From: Sphingomonas sp. GC_Shp_5
GTDB lineage: Bacteria; Pseudomonadota; Alphaproteobacteria; Sphingomonadales; Sphingomonadaceae
Direction of reading: 5' to 3'
Length of the DNA: 60,960 nt
Assembly: GCF_026540855.1 (NCBI RefSeq)
Contig: NZ_JALNUP010000023.1
Location: 1 to 60,960, forward strand
Within the stretch, counting starts at the first letter, position 1. Every line of letters begins with the position of its first letter. This document shows positions 52,770 through 60,960 of the stretch, one piece after another. The notes beneath the pieces were generated by a model. The model made no database searches, was not told where the DNA came from, and saw only the letters and a program-made list of their open reading frames with translations. The position numbers and the translations under genes are program-made.

Positions 52770-55265
52770 ATGAAAGCCGCCGTCACCGCGGTCCTCGGGC
52801 CCACCAATACCGGCAAGACCCATCTCGCAGTGGAGCGCATGTGCGGCCATTCGAGCGGCATCATGGGCTTTCCGCTGCGGCTGCTCGCGCGCGAGGTGTA
52901 TGATCGCGTGGTGAAGATGAAGGGCGCCGACCAGGTCGCGCTGGTCACCGGCGAGGAGAAGATCACGCCGCCCAACGCGCGCTGGTTCCTGTGCACCGCC
53001 GAGAGCATGCCCGAGCATGACGCCGCCTTCGTCGGGCTCGACGAGGCGCAGCTCGGCACCGACGCCGAGCGCGGCCATGTCTTTACCGACCGGTTGCTGC
53101 GCCGGCGCGGGCGCGAGGAGACGATGATCCTCGGCTCAGAGGCGCTGCGGCCGATGATCAGCGCGCTGGTGCCCGATGCCGATATCATTGGCCGGCCGCG
53201 CTTCTCGCGGCTGACCTATGCGGGTGCCAAGAAGATCAGCCGGCTGCCCAAGCGCTCGGCGATCGTCGCCTTCTCGGCCGAGGAGGTCTATGCCGTCGCC
53301 GAGATGCTGCGGCGGCTGCGCGGCGGTGCCGCGGTGGTGATGGGCGCGCTCAGCCCCCGCACCCGCAACGCGCAGGTGGCGATGTTCCAGGCCGGCGAGG
53401 TCGATTATCTCGTCGCCACCGATGCGATCGGCATGGGGCTCAACATGGATGTCGCGCATGTCGCCTTCGCCGGGCTGCACAAGTTCGACGGGCGGCGCAA
53501 CCGCCGGCTGACGGTGGCGGAGATGGCGCAGATCGCCGGCCGCGCCGGTCGCCACCAGCGCGACGGCACCTTTGGCGGCATCGTCGAGGAGGGGCCGGGC
53601 GCCTTCCTGCCCGAGGAGGTGCTCAACATCGAGGAGCATCGCTTCCCGCGGATCGAGCAGCTCTACTGGCGCAACGGCGAACCGGATTTCTCCAGCGTCG
53701 ACGCGCTGATCGCGAGCCTCGAGCAGCGCCCGGCGCCCGGCGTGCTGCTGGCGGCGCCGCAATCGATGGATCTTGCCGTGCTCAAGCGGCTGGCTGACGA
53801 ACAATGGGTGCGCGATCGCACCAGGCCGCCGTCGATGGTCAAGCGGCTGTGGGCCGCGTGCGGCATCCCCGATTTCCGCAAGCTCGGGCTCGATCCGCAT
53901 GCGCGCTTCGTGTCGCGCGTGTTCGGCTATCTCAGCGAAGGCAAGGGGGTGATCCCCAACCAGTGGTTCGCCGACGAGGTGGCGCGGCTCGAATCGATCA
54001 ACGGCGACGTCGAGACGCTTGCCGGGCGGATCGCGGCGATCCGCACCTGGGCCTATATCGCCCAGCGTGCCGACTGGCTGGCCGATCCCGCGCAGGGCGC
54101 CGAGCGCACCCGGCTCATCGAGGAGCGGCTGTCCGACGGGCTTCACGCCAGCCTGACCCAGCGCTTCGTCGACAAGCGCACCACCGCGCTGATCCGGCAG
54201 ATCGGCGCCGATTCGAGCCTGCTGCCGGTGGTGATCGGCCCCGAGGGCGAGGTGCTGGTGGAGGACCATCCGATCGGCCGGCTCGACGGCTTCCGCTTCA
54301 CCGTCGACCCGGCGGCGCGGGCGAGCGACCGGCGGTTGCTGCTCGCGGCGGCGGAAAAGCGGCTGGCGGGCGAGCGGACGCGGCGCGGTGCGGCGCTGGC
54401 CGCGGCCGAGGATGCGGCGATCACGCTGGACGTGGCGGCGGCGCCGGCGATCGTGTGGAACGGGCATGAGGTGGCCCGGCTGGCGCCGGGCGCGACGCTG
54501 GCGCGACCGACGGTGGCGCTCGACCGTTCGCTCGACTGCCTGACCAAGGCGCAGCGGGAGGCGGCGCAGCAGCGGCTGGTCCGATGGCTGACGGCGAGCA
54601 TGGCGCGGCACGTGCCGGCGCTGGTGAGGCTCGCCGAGGCGGCGCGCGATCCGGCCGCAAACGCGGCGCTGCGGGTGGTTGCCGGCGAGCTGGAAGCCGC
54701 GGGCGGGTTGCTGCCACGGCTGCCGCTGCGCGCGTCGCTCGAGGCGCTGGCGCCTGAGGAGCGCAAGCGGCTGCGCGGCATCGGCATCACCATCGGCGCG
54801 CTCGACCTGTTCGACCCGCGGTTGATCAAGCCTGCGGCGGCGCGCTGGCGGCAGGCGCTGCTGCGGGTGCGGGGCGGCACGCGCGAGCCGCAGCTGGCAC
54901 TGCCGCGCGACGGCGCCACCGTGCTGCCCCGCGGGGCGGCGGGAGCGACGCTGGCGATGGGCTTCCGCCCGCTCGCGCATCAGGCGGTGCGGCTCGACCT
55001 CGTCGAGCGGATCGCGCGCGCTGCGCATGACGCGCGCCAGGGGCGCACGCCGTTCGTGCCCGATCCGGCGCTCGCCACCTCGATCGGGCTGGAGGCGGCG
55101 AGCCTCGATCGGCTGATGACCGAATTGGGGTTTCGCGCGGGGAGCGGCGAGGCGGGACCGCATTGGGTGTGGCATGGCCGGCGGCCACCCGCGGCGCGGC
55201 CGGCGCCAGCGGGCCCGGCCACCGGCGCCTTTGCGGGGCTGGCGGCGCTGGTTGGCCATGGCTGA
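52770..55265 (+). CDS. Helicase, mitochondrial Suv3-like
   Basis: This 831-aa superfamily 2 helicase is of the type found in alphaproteobacteria and mitochondria. Walker A GPTNTGKTHLA lies near residue 9, motif II is VGLDEAQLGTDAERG, and motifs V and VI are DAIGMGLNMD and QIAGRAGRHQRDG. The long C-terminal part is helical (Suv3 C-terminal-like). In mitochondria Suv3 works with PNPase in RNA decay; a similar role here is inferred. The start at 52770 is preferred because the P-loop follows closely. ATG 52671 would add 33 residues of unusual composition. Confidence 0.88.
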   Translation: MKAAVTAVLGPTNTGKTHLAVERMCGHSSGIMGFPLRLLAREVYDRVVKMKGADQVALVTGEEKITPPNARWFLCTAESMPEHDAAFVGLDEAQLGTDAERGHVFTDRLLRRRGREETMILGSEALRPMISALVPDADIIGRPRFSRLTYAGAKKISRLPKRSAIVAFSAEEVYAVAEMLRRLRGGAAVVMGALSPRTRNAQVAMFQAGEVDYLVATDAIGMGLNMDVAHVAFAGLHKFDGRRNRRLTVAEMAQIAGRAGRHQRDGTFGGIVEEGPGAFLPEEVLNIEEHRFPRIEQLYWRNGEPDFSSVDALIASLEQRPAPGVLLAAPQSMDLAVLKRLADEQWVRDRTRPPSMVKRLWAACGIPDFRKLGLDPHARFVSRVFGYLSEGKGVIPNQWFADEVARLESINGDVETLAGRIAAIRTWAYIAQRADWLADPAQGAERTRLIEERLSDGLHASLTQRFVDKRTTALIRQIGADSSLLPVVIGPEGEVLVEDHPIGRLDGFRFTVDPAARASDRRLLLAAAEKRLAGERTRRGAALAAAEDAAITLDVAAAPAIVWNGHEVARLAPGATLARPTVALDRSLDCLTKAQREAAQQRLVRWLTASMARHVPALVRLAEAARDPAANAALRVVAGELEAAGGLLPRLPLRASLEALAPEERKRLRGIGITIGALDLFDPRLIKPAAARWRQALLRVRGGTREPQLALPRDGATVLPRGAAGATLAMGFRPLAHQAVRLDLVERIARAAHDARQGRTPFVPDPALATSIGLEAASLDRLMTELGFRAGSGEAGPHWVWHGRRPPAARPAPAGPATGAFAGLAALVGHG

Positions 55266-55270
55266 CGCGC

Positions 55271-55564
55271 ATGGCTGATTCGATGCGGCTCGACCGCTTC
55301 CTGTGGTTCGTCCGCATTGCCAAGACGCGGGTGACGGCGCAGGCGCTCGCCGCCGATGGCCGGATGCGGATCGACGGCCGGGTGATCGACAAGGCGCATG
55401 CGCCGGTGCGGATCGGCAACATCCTCACCTTCGCGCACCACGGCCGGGTGCGGGTGATCAGGGTCGAAGAGCTTCCCGCTCGGCGCGGTCCCGCCCCCGA
55501 GGCGCAGGCCTGCTACCAGGAACTGGGGCTTGCAAACGTCTCGCAGGATGACCGGATCGATTGA
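55271..55564 (+). CDS. S4 domain RNA-binding protein (Hsp15-like)
   Basis: This 97-aa protein opens MADSMRLDRFLWFVRIAKTRVTAQ, then GRMRIDGRVIDKAHAPVRIGNILTF, a complete S4 domain. Hsp15-type proteins bind nascent-chain-blocked 50S subunits in heat-stressed cells. It lies five bp after the Suv3-like gene, suggesting a shared transcript of RNA-handling genes. The longer reading from 55163 duplicates the end of the helicase in another frame. Confidence 0.92.
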   Translation: MADSMRLDRFLWFVRIAKTRVTAQALAADGRMRIDGRVIDKAHAPVRIGNILTFAHHGRVRVIRVEELPARRGPAPEAQACYQELGLANVSQDDRID

Positions 55565-55670
55565 CGTGCCAGGGAACGCGGCATAGCAGCGTCGCGTTCA
55601 CTGCCGGACCGCCGGCCGTTGCTGCCTGTTGCCGGACTTGCCGGCGTCGAATTGCCCCTGGGGACCTTGA

Positions 55671-56012
55671 ATGACCTACGTCGTCACCGATGCCTGCATC
55701 CGCTGCAAGTACATGGACTGCGTCGAGGTCTGTCCGGTGGATTGCTTCTACGAGGGCGACAACATGCTCGTCATCAACCCCAGCGAGTGCATCGACTGCG
55801 GCGTGTGCGAGCCCGAATGCCCCGCCGAGGCGATCCTTCCCGATACCGAGAGCGGGCTGGAACAGTGGCTTGAGCTCAACAACACCTTCTCGGCGCAATG
55901 GCCCAACGTCACCCGCAAGGAAGACCAGACGCCAGCGGATGCCGACGAGCACAAGGGCGAAACCGGCAAGTTTGACAAGTACTTCTCGCCCGAGCCCGGC
56001 CCCGGCGACTGA
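55671..56012 (+). CDS. fdxA: Ferredoxin FdxA (7Fe)
   Basis: This 113-aa electron carrier has one [3Fe-4S] and one [4Fe-4S] cluster. Cys motifs are [18 protein letters not shown] near residue 9 and [16 protein letters not shown] near residue 40, matching the FdxA pattern in which one ligand set is incomplete and holds three irons. The C-terminal extension ([18 protein letters not shown]) is typical. The partner oxidoreductase is not in the window. Confidence 0.95.
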   Translation: MTYVVTDACIRCKYMDCVEVCPVDCFYEGDNMLVINPSECIDCGVCEPECPAEAILPDTESGLEQWLELNNTFSAQWPNVTRKEDQTPADADEHKGETGKFDKYFSPEPGPGD

Positions 56013-56217
56013 GTACGGTCGGCCGCGGTTCGGCAGACTGGCTGACCGATCGGGCTGGTAATTTTGTTGCGACTATGTTAAATGGGTCCGCGACGGGCGC
56101 GATGAGACGCGTGCCCGCCGGGAGATACTCGTACCAATCGTCCTCGCAGGTCCGGATCGGCGGAATGTCGCCGTAGGATCGTCCGTTGCGCAGGATGCGA
56201 CCCAGAAAGGCCCGTAC

Positions 56218-56751
56218 ATGGCTGCCAAGGCATTGTCCTTCGATGTCGGTGATTACGTTGTTTACCCCAAGCACGGCGTGGGCCGGGTGATCGAATTACA
56301 GAAGCAGGAAATCGCGGGCACGTCGCTCGAGCTGTATGTGCTGCGCTTCGAGAAGGAGCGGATGACGCTCCGGGTGCCGACCAACAAGGCTGAATCGGTG
56401 GGCATGCGCAAGCTGTCGTCGGACAAGACGATGCGCGAGGCGATGGAAACGCTGAAGGGCAAGCCCAAGGTGAAGCGCACCATGTGGTCGCGCCGCGCGC
56501 AGGAATATGAGGCGAAGATCAACTCCGGCGATCTCGCCTCGATCGCCGAAGTGGTCCGCGACCTGTTCCGCGCCGACGACCAGCCCGAGCAGAGCTATTC
56601 GGAGCGCCAGATCTTCGAGGCCGCCTGCAGCCGCCTCGCCCGCGAGCTCGCGGCGATGGAAGAGGTAGACGAGCCCAAGGCGCAGGAAAAGATCCTCGAG
56701 ATCCTCCGCGCCGCCGCGGCGATCTACAACAAGGACAAGGTGCCCGCGTAA
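56218..56751 (+). CDS. carD: CarD family transcriptional regulator
   Basis: This 177-aa RNA polymerase-binding regulator has an N-terminal Tudor-like domain (SFDVGDYVVYPKHGVGRVIE … ELYVLRFEKERMTLRVP) that contacts the beta subunit. The C-terminal helical DNA-binding domain (MWSRRAQEYEAKINSG … IAEVVRDLFRADDQ) stabilises open complexes at promoters. CarD is commonly conserved in alphaproteobacteria. A strong terminator follows, so the gene is transcribed alone or ends a unit. A 205-bp leader precedes it. Confidence 0.95.
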   Translation: MAAKALSFDVGDYVVYPKHGVGRVIELQKQEIAGTSLELYVLRFEKERMTLRVPTNKAESVGMRKLSSDKTMREAMETLKGKPKVKRTMWSRRAQEYEAKINSGDLASIAEVVRDLFRADDQPEQSYSERQIFEAACSRLARELAAMEEVDEPKAQEKILEILRAAAAIYNKDKVPA

Positions 56752-56779
56752 CGCGCAGCGCCTGGTTCAAGCGAAACAG

Positions 56780-56808
56780 GGCGGTCCCTTTTGGGGCCGC
56801 CTTTTTTC
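56780..56808 (+). terminator. Rho-independent terminator after carD
   Basis: Stem GGCGGTCCC / GGGGCCGCC (one G-T pair), loop TTTT, followed by TTTTTT at 56802-56807. Confidence 0.9.
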
Positions 56809-56889
56809 ATGCGCGATGACCGGCGCCCGCCATATTGCCGGCGCTGCAGGTGTGTGTTATCGAAGCAATACACAACGAAAGGGTCTGTT

Positions 56890-57615
56890 ATGCGCGCGGT
56901 CGCAAGTGTGATGCTGGTTGCCTCCCTGGCGGCCTGTTCGGTGGGGAGCGACGCCAAGGACGAGCCAAGCATCGCGGCGACCGGCTCGGGCACCTCGCGC
57001 AGCTTCGCGACCAGCGGCTTCACCGGCGTCGGGCTCAAGGGCGCCGATGACGTGGACGTGCGGGTAGGCCCGGCCTTTTCCGTGCGGGCCGAAGGCCGCA
57101 GCGAGGACCTGGATCGGTTGCAGCTCACCCGCAACGGCGACACGCTCAACATCGGCCGCCGCCAGACCATGGGATGGAGCCATGGCGAGAAGGTCACCGT
57201 GTTCGTGACGCTGCCGCGACTCGCATCGGCGGCGGTGGCCGGATCGGGCACGATGAAGGTCGATCGAATCGGCGGCGCGGCCTTCTCGGGCAGCGTTGCA
57301 GGATCGGGCGACCTCAACATCGCGGCGCTGGCGGTGGACGACGCGGACCTGTCGATCGCGGGATCGGGCAACGCGCATGTCGCAGGTGCGGTCAAGCATC
57401 TGACGGTGAGCGTCGCCGGCTCGGGCAGCCTCGATGCCGCCGGGCTGCGCGCGGCGGGCGCGGCGGTGTCGGTCGCCGGCTCGGGCGACGTCCGCGCGGC
57501 GGTGAACGGCGAAGCAAAGGTGAGCGTGCTCGGCTCGGGCGACATCGATCTCGGCGCGAGCGCACGGTGCAAGACGTCGAAGCTGGGCTCGGGCTCGGTG
57601 CGTTGCGGGGGCTGA
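56890..57615 (+). CDS. GIN-domain (DUF2807) lipoprotein
   Basis: This 241-aa protein has a signal peptide and lipobox LAAC (MRAVASVMLVASLAACS). A repeated right-handed beta motif follows, with seven or so copies of (V/A)AGSG (GSGTMKVDRIGG, GSGDLNIAAL, GSGNAHVAGA, GSGSLDAAGL), the GIN domain of DUF2807. Such proteins occur at the cell surface of many bacteria, but the function is unknown. It lies 70 bp upstream of a second DUF2807 gene. Confidence 0.88.
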   Translation: MRAVASVMLVASLAACSVGSDAKDEPSIAATGSGTSRSFATSGFTGVGLKGADDVDVRVGPAFSVRAEGRSEDLDRLQLTRNGDTLNIGRRQTMGWSHGEKVTVFVTLPRLASAAVAGSGTMKVDRIGGAAFSGSVAGSGDLNIAALAVDDADLSIAGSGNAHVAGAVKHLTVSVAGSGSLDAAGLRAAGAAVSVAGSGDVRAAVNGEAKVSVLGSGDIDLGASARCKTSKLGSGSVRCGG

Positions 57616-57673
57616 CGGCCGGCCAACGAAGGGCGGCAAGGCAGCTTGCCGGGCAGGCGCGAACGGTGCCACG

Positions 57674-58387
57674 ATGCGCGGCATGAAGCATCCTCTCCTC
57701 CTCACGCTGCTGCTGGTGCCCGGCCCGGCGCTGGCCGACGATCGCCACATCGGCATCGGCAGCTTCAGCCGACTGCGGATCGAGGGACCGTTGGAGGTCA
57801 AGGTAACCACCGGCGCGTCGCCGGGGGCGACCGTCAGCGGCGACCGTGCGGTGGCCGAGGCGGTCGAGCTGCAGAGCAACGGCGACACGCTCGTTGTACG
57901 GCGCAACAGCAGCAACCAGTGGAGCGAGCAGGGCGCGGCGGTTGCGACCCGGCCGGTGGTGGTGACGCTGACCACCCCGGCGCTGACCGGCGCAAGCGTG
58001 ACCGGGGCGGGGCGGCTGCGCGTCACCCAGCTGACCGGCGCGCGGATGAGCCTGGCGCTGAGCGGCCCCGGCGCGATTGTGGTGGATGGCGTGCAGGGCG
58101 ATTCGCTCTCCGCGCAGCTGATCGGTGCGGGCACGCTCACGATCGGCGGCGGCAAGGTGACGAGCGCGCGGCTCACCGCCAATGGCGCCGGCGCGATCGA
58201 CACCGGCGCGGTGGATGCGGGCGAGCTGCTCGCGGTGCTCGACGGCCTGGGCGCGATCACCGCGCGGGCGCGCTATGCGGCGCAGATCAGCAACAGCGGG
58301 CTCGGCACGGTGACGGTCGCGGGCCGGCCCAAATGCACGGTGCGGGCGACCGCGGGCGGGCCGGTGAGCTGCGGCACCGGCCAATAG
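57674..58387 (+). CDS. GIN-domain (DUF2807) secreted protein, second copy
   Basis: This 237-aa protein has a signal peptide (MKHPLLLTLLLVPGPALA) without a lipobox Cys, then the same beta-repeat fold (GASVTGAGRLRVTQ, LSGPGAIVVDG, IGAGTLTIGGG, NGAGAIDTG). It is probably a tandem duplicate that diverged to a soluble periplasmic or secreted form. The start could also be the ATG at 57683. Confidence 0.87.
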   Translation: MRGMKHPLLLTLLLVPGPALADDRHIGIGSFSRLRIEGPLEVKVTTGASPGATVSGDRAVAEAVELQSNGDTLVVRRNSSNQWSEQGAAVATRPVVVTLTTPALTGASVTGAGRLRVTQLTGARMSLALSGPGAIVVDGVQGDSLSAQLIGAGTLTIGGGKVTSARLTANGAGAIDTGAVDAGELLAVLDGLGAITARARYAAQISNSGLGTVTVAGRPKCTVRATAGGPVSCGTGQ

Positions 58388-58390
58388 AGG

Positions 58391-58834
58391 TCAGATCAGG
58401 CCGAGCTCGGCAAGCGCGCCGATCAGCGCCGGGGGCATCGCCTCTAGCCCGGTCGCGTCGCCGCCGAGATCGAGCGGCGCATCGGCGGCTTCGAGATAGC
58501 GCCAGCCCTGGTGGGCGCGCTTGGGGCGGGCGTGGACCAGCACCAGCGCGGGATCGATGTGGATGGCGACGCGGCCGCCCTCGGCCTCGCCGAAGCCGAG
58601 GATCGGCGAGCGCGCGATCAGCTGGTGCTTGAGGATCCAGAACAGCGAGCCGCCACCCGCCTTGTCGCCCGCGATCTCCTCGTGGCGCTTGGGCAAATAG
58701 CGGGTGGTGAGGAACACCGGGCCGTCGGCCGCGCGCAGCAGCAGCCGCTCGGCGAGATGATCGACGCTGGTGGCGCGGAACGCGACCTTGGTGAGATGGA
58801 GGAGGGGCCGGTCGATATCGTCAGGGTCTGGCAT
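58391..58834 (-). CDS. DUF1489 family protein
   Basis: This 147-aa protein, typical of alphaproteobacteria, has PLLHLTKVAFRATSVDHLAER at the N-terminus, then RYLPKRHEEIAGDKAGGGSLFWILKHQLIARSPIL and RAHQGWRYLEAADAP. The function is unknown. The ATG at 58834 is chosen. It overlaps the mgtE C-terminus slightly only if the longer reading to 58870 is used. Confidence 0.9.
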   Translation of the reverse strand: MPDPDDIDRPLLHLTKVAFRATSVDHLAERLLLRAADGPVFLTTRYLPKRHEEIAGDKAGGGSLFWILKHQLIARSPILGFGEAEGGRVAIHIDPALVLVHARPKRAHQGWRYLEAADAPLDLGGDATGLEAMPPALIGALAELGLI

Positions 58835-58851
58835 GGGGCCGCCGATGTGGG

Positions 58852-60267
58852 TCAGCCGCCCAGCCCCCACAAGGTGGCGAGGCCGAGGAAGCTGAAGAAG
58901 CCCATCACATCGGTCATGGTGGTGACGAACACCGCCGAGGAGACGGCAGGATCGACGTTGAACCGGTCGAGCGTCAGCGGCACCAGCACGCCGCCGAGCC
59001 CGGCGACGAGATTGTTAGTGATCATGGCGAGGCCGATCACCAGCGATAGATCGGTGTTGTGGTAGACGATGAAGGTGCCGAGCCCGATCAGCACGCCGAG
59101 CGACAGGCCGTTGGCGAGCGCGATGCGGAATTCGCGCACGATCATCCGCCAGGTGTTGGACGAGGTGAGCTGGTTGGTGGCGAGCGCGCGGACCACCACC
59201 GCGAGCGTCTGGGTGCCGGCGTTGCCGCCCATCCCCGAGACGATCGGCATCAGCACCGCGAGCAGCGCGAAGCGGGCGATGGTGCCCTGGAACAGCCCGA
59301 CCACCGAAGCGGCAAGGATCGCGGTGCCGAGATTGACGACCAGCCAGGACAGCCGGGTGCGGACGGTGAGGCGGAGCGGCTCGTTGATGTCGCCCTCGCC
59401 CGCGCCCGACAGCCGCAGCACGTCTTCGCCGGCTTCCTGCTGGATAATGTGTACGACATCGTCGACGGTGATCATGCCGACGAGGCGGCCGCTGCCGTCG
59501 ACCACCGCGGCCGAGATCAGCGCATATTTCTGGAAGCGTAGCGCGACCTCTTCCTGGTCCATGTCGACCGGGATCAGCGTCTGCTCGCGCTTCATCACAT
59601 CGCTGATCGCGATGCTGCGCGGGGTGCGCAGGATCCACGACAATTGGCAGGTGCCGACCGGGTGATGGCGACCATCGACCACGAAGATTTCCCAGAAATC
59701 GGTGGTCAGTTCCTCATGGCCGCGCAGGAAATCGATCGCGTCGCCGACCGTCCAATGCTCGGGCACCGCGATCAGCTCGCGCTGCATTAGGCGGCCGGCG
59801 GATTCCTCGGGGAAGGACAGCGCCTCCTCGATCGCGGCGCGATCGTTGGGATCGAGCGCGCGCAGCACCGCGCGCTGCTCGTCCTCGTCCATGTCCTCGA
59901 TGATCGCGACCGCGTCGTCGGTATCGAGCTCGGAGGCGATGTCGGCGACTTCGTGCGGCTCGAGCGCATCGATCAGGTCCTCGCGGACGTAATCGTTCAT
60001 CTCGGCGAACACGTCGGCGTCGAGCAGGTCGGTGATCGCCTTGGCGAGGCGGCCGCGGTCGTCGTGCGGGGTCAGCTCAAACAGATCGGCGATGTCGGCC
60101 GGGTGGAGCGGCTCGACCAGCGCGCGCGCCTGTTCGGGATGGCCGTCGCGCACCGCATCGAGGACCGCATCGACGAATTCGGGGCGCAGGCGATCGTCGC
60201 GGTCGAGCTGATTCTCGGCCTCGGCCTCATGCTCGATCAGGTCGTCGGGAAGCTCGGGGTCGCTCAT
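58852..60267 (-). CDS. mgtE: Magnesium transporter MgtE
   Basis: This 471-aa Mg2+ channel has an N-terminal superhelical domain (LHPADIADLFELTPHDDRGRL), two CBS domains that sense Mg2+ (about residues 130-255, ISDVMKREQTLIPVDMDQEE and LVGMITVDDVVHIIQQE), and a five-helix pore with GMGGNAGTQTLAV, the selectivity region. The ATG at 60267 is preceded by GGGAGG five bases upstream and is preferred over 60288 and 60327. It is co-directional with the DUF1489 gene. Confidence 0.95.
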   Translation of the reverse strand: MSDPELPDDLIEHEAEAENQLDRDDRLRPEFVDAVLDAVRDGHPEQARALVEPLHPADIADLFELTPHDDRGRLAKAITDLLDADVFAEMNDYVREDLIDALEPHEVADIASELDTDDAVAIIEDMDEDEQRAVLRALDPNDRAAIEEALSFPEESAGRLMQRELIAVPEHWTVGDAIDFLRGHEELTTDFWEIFVVDGRHHPVGTCQLSWILRTPRSIAISDVMKREQTLIPVDMDQEEVALRFQKYALISAAVVDGSGRLVGMITVDDVVHIIQQEAGEDVLRLSGAGEGDINEPLRLTVRTRLSWLVVNLGTAILAASVVGLFQGTIARFALLAVLMPIVSGMGGNAGTQTLAVVVRALATNQLTSSNTWRMIVREFRIALANGLSLGVLIGLGTFIVYHNTDLSLVIGLAMITNNLVAGLGGVLVPLTLDRFNVDPAVSSAVFVTTMTDVMGFFSFLGLATLWGLGG

Positions 60268-60428
60268 CGCCGCCTCCCGGGGGGTCATGTGGATTACGCC
60301 TGGCGGTGCCCTATCGCGCAACCCCATGATTTGCCAGCCGCGGCGCGCATCTTTACGGGCCGCTTCAACTTGAGCGGACGGGTTCCTAATTGGGATCTGC
60401 GCCGACAGGCAGGAACAAGGATAGCACC

Positions 60429-60890
60429 ATGGCCGACGATACGACCTTCGAGACCCTGACCATGACCCTCGCCGATGGCGATGTGACGATCAAGCTGCGC
60501 CCCGATCTCGCGCCCGAGCACGTCAAGCGGATCGCCGAGCTCGCCAATGACGGCTTCTACGACGGCGTCGTGTTCCACCGCGTGATCCCGGGCTTCATGG
60601 CGCAGGGCGGCGATCCCACCGGCACCGGCATGCACGGCTCGGACAAGCCCAACCTCAAGGCGGAGTTCTCGGCCGAGCCGCACGTTCGCGGCGTGTGCTC
60701 GATGGCCCGCACCAACCAGCCCGACACCGCCAATTCTCAGTTCTTCATCGTGTTCGACGATGCCCGCTTCCTCGACAAGCAGTATACCGTGTGGGGCCAG
60801 GTGACCGACGGCATGGAGCTGATCGACGCGCTGCCCAAGGGCGAGCCGCCGCGCGAGCCGGGCAAGATCGTGTCGATGCGCGCATCGTAA
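60429..60890 (+). CDS. Peptidyl-prolyl cis-trans isomerase, cyclophilin type
   Basis: This 153-aa, single-domain cyclophilin has VVFHRVIPGFMAQGGDPTGTG (catalytic Arg and Phe), then MARTNQPDTANSQFFIVFDD and QYTVWGQVTDGMELID. There is no signal peptide, so it is cytoplasmic, speeding folding at prolines. The ATG at 60429 has AAGGA upstream. It is divergent from mgtE across 161 bp. Confidence 0.95.
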   Translation: MADDTTFETLTMTLADGDVTIKLRPDLAPEHVKRIAELANDGFYDGVVFHRVIPGFMAQGGDPTGTGMHGSDKPNLKAEFSAEPHVRGVCSMARTNQPDTANSQFFIVFDDARFLDKQYTVWGQVTDGMELIDALPKGEPPREPGKIVSMRAS

Positions 60891-60924
60891 TCACGCGTCG
60901 GCAGTCACCCAACCTTCCTCACCC

Positions 60925-60960
60925 GTCACCCCAGCGAAAGCTGGGGTCTCGGGTGGCGAG
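60925..60960. repeat. Start of a palindromic repeat element, cut by the window edge
   Basis: GTCACCCCAGCG … CTGGGGTCTC (60925-60950) is the arm sequence seen in the ribD and herA-region elements. The second arm presumably lies beyond 60960. Confidence 0.75.

Noticed and set aside
53136..55259. 707-codon minus-strand frame over the Suv3-like helicase
   Set aside because: The composition is dominated by Arg, His, Gln and Pro, as expected of an antisense frame; no motif is seen.

Overview
The window is about 61 kb of high-GC DNA whose gene content fits an alphaproteobacterium of the Sphingomonas group. It carries a class I lysyl-tRNA synthetase, a CrtZ-type carotenoid hydroxylase, COQ9, a RibB fused to a degenerate RibA domain, a CarD-type regulator, a mitochondrial-like Suv3 helicase and a 7Fe ferredoxin. 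This assignment comes from gene content and protein motifs; no database search was possible.

Layout of the host DNA. 1-4332 (minus strand): ssb, the iron transporter pair feoB/feoA, coq9 and an EamA permease. 4390-5463: an Old Yellow Enzyme reductase. 5512-9599 (minus): a riboflavin operon ribD-ribE-ribBX-ribH with a small membrane protein at each end. 9723-11137: a two-gene module that looks like a nuclease toxin and its immunity partner. 11285-15023: gltX, prs, a PRC-barrel protein, a PilZ protein and crtZ. 15153-18250: sucC and etfBA. 18318-21959 (minus): an overlapping transporter cluster (MFS, nhaA, MFS). 22075-28723: lysK, a DinG-type helicase, a SixA-like phosphatase, a YceD-like protein, a cytochrome bc1 chaperone and bamE.

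The central region (29783-45450, about 15.7 kb, lower GC) is an integrated prophage-like element. It splits a glycosyltransferase related to NfrB (phage N4 adsorption protein B) into a 5' half (29157-29782) and a 3' half (45451-46198). Removing the element between matching GA dinucleotides inside a 10-bp imperfect repeat restores one in-frame gene of 457 codons. From left to right the element holds accessory and small secreted or lipoprotein genes, a minus-strand lysis cassette (transmembrane proteins, holin-like protein, SAR endolysin, Rz with embedded Rz1), fragments of structural genes, a Cro/CI immunity region with five matching operators, an overlapping train of small early genes, a large serine recombinase, and a Panacea (SocA-type) antitoxin with a putative toxin. 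No terminase, portal, capsid or tail-tube gene is visible, so it is probably a defective prophage or a satellite-like element.

Host genes resume at 46195 with an NfrA-like outer-membrane protein, tRNA-Arg(ACG), a TauE/SafE permease with its TIGR02186 partner, a HerA-like ATPase, an M23 peptidase, a Suv3-like helicase, an S4-domain protein, ferredoxin, carD, two GIN-domain (DUF2807) proteins, a DUF1489 protein, mgtE and a cyclophilin. Short palindromic repeat elements lie at 50890-50964 and 60925 onward, and a related one sits in frame inside the ribD coding sequence.
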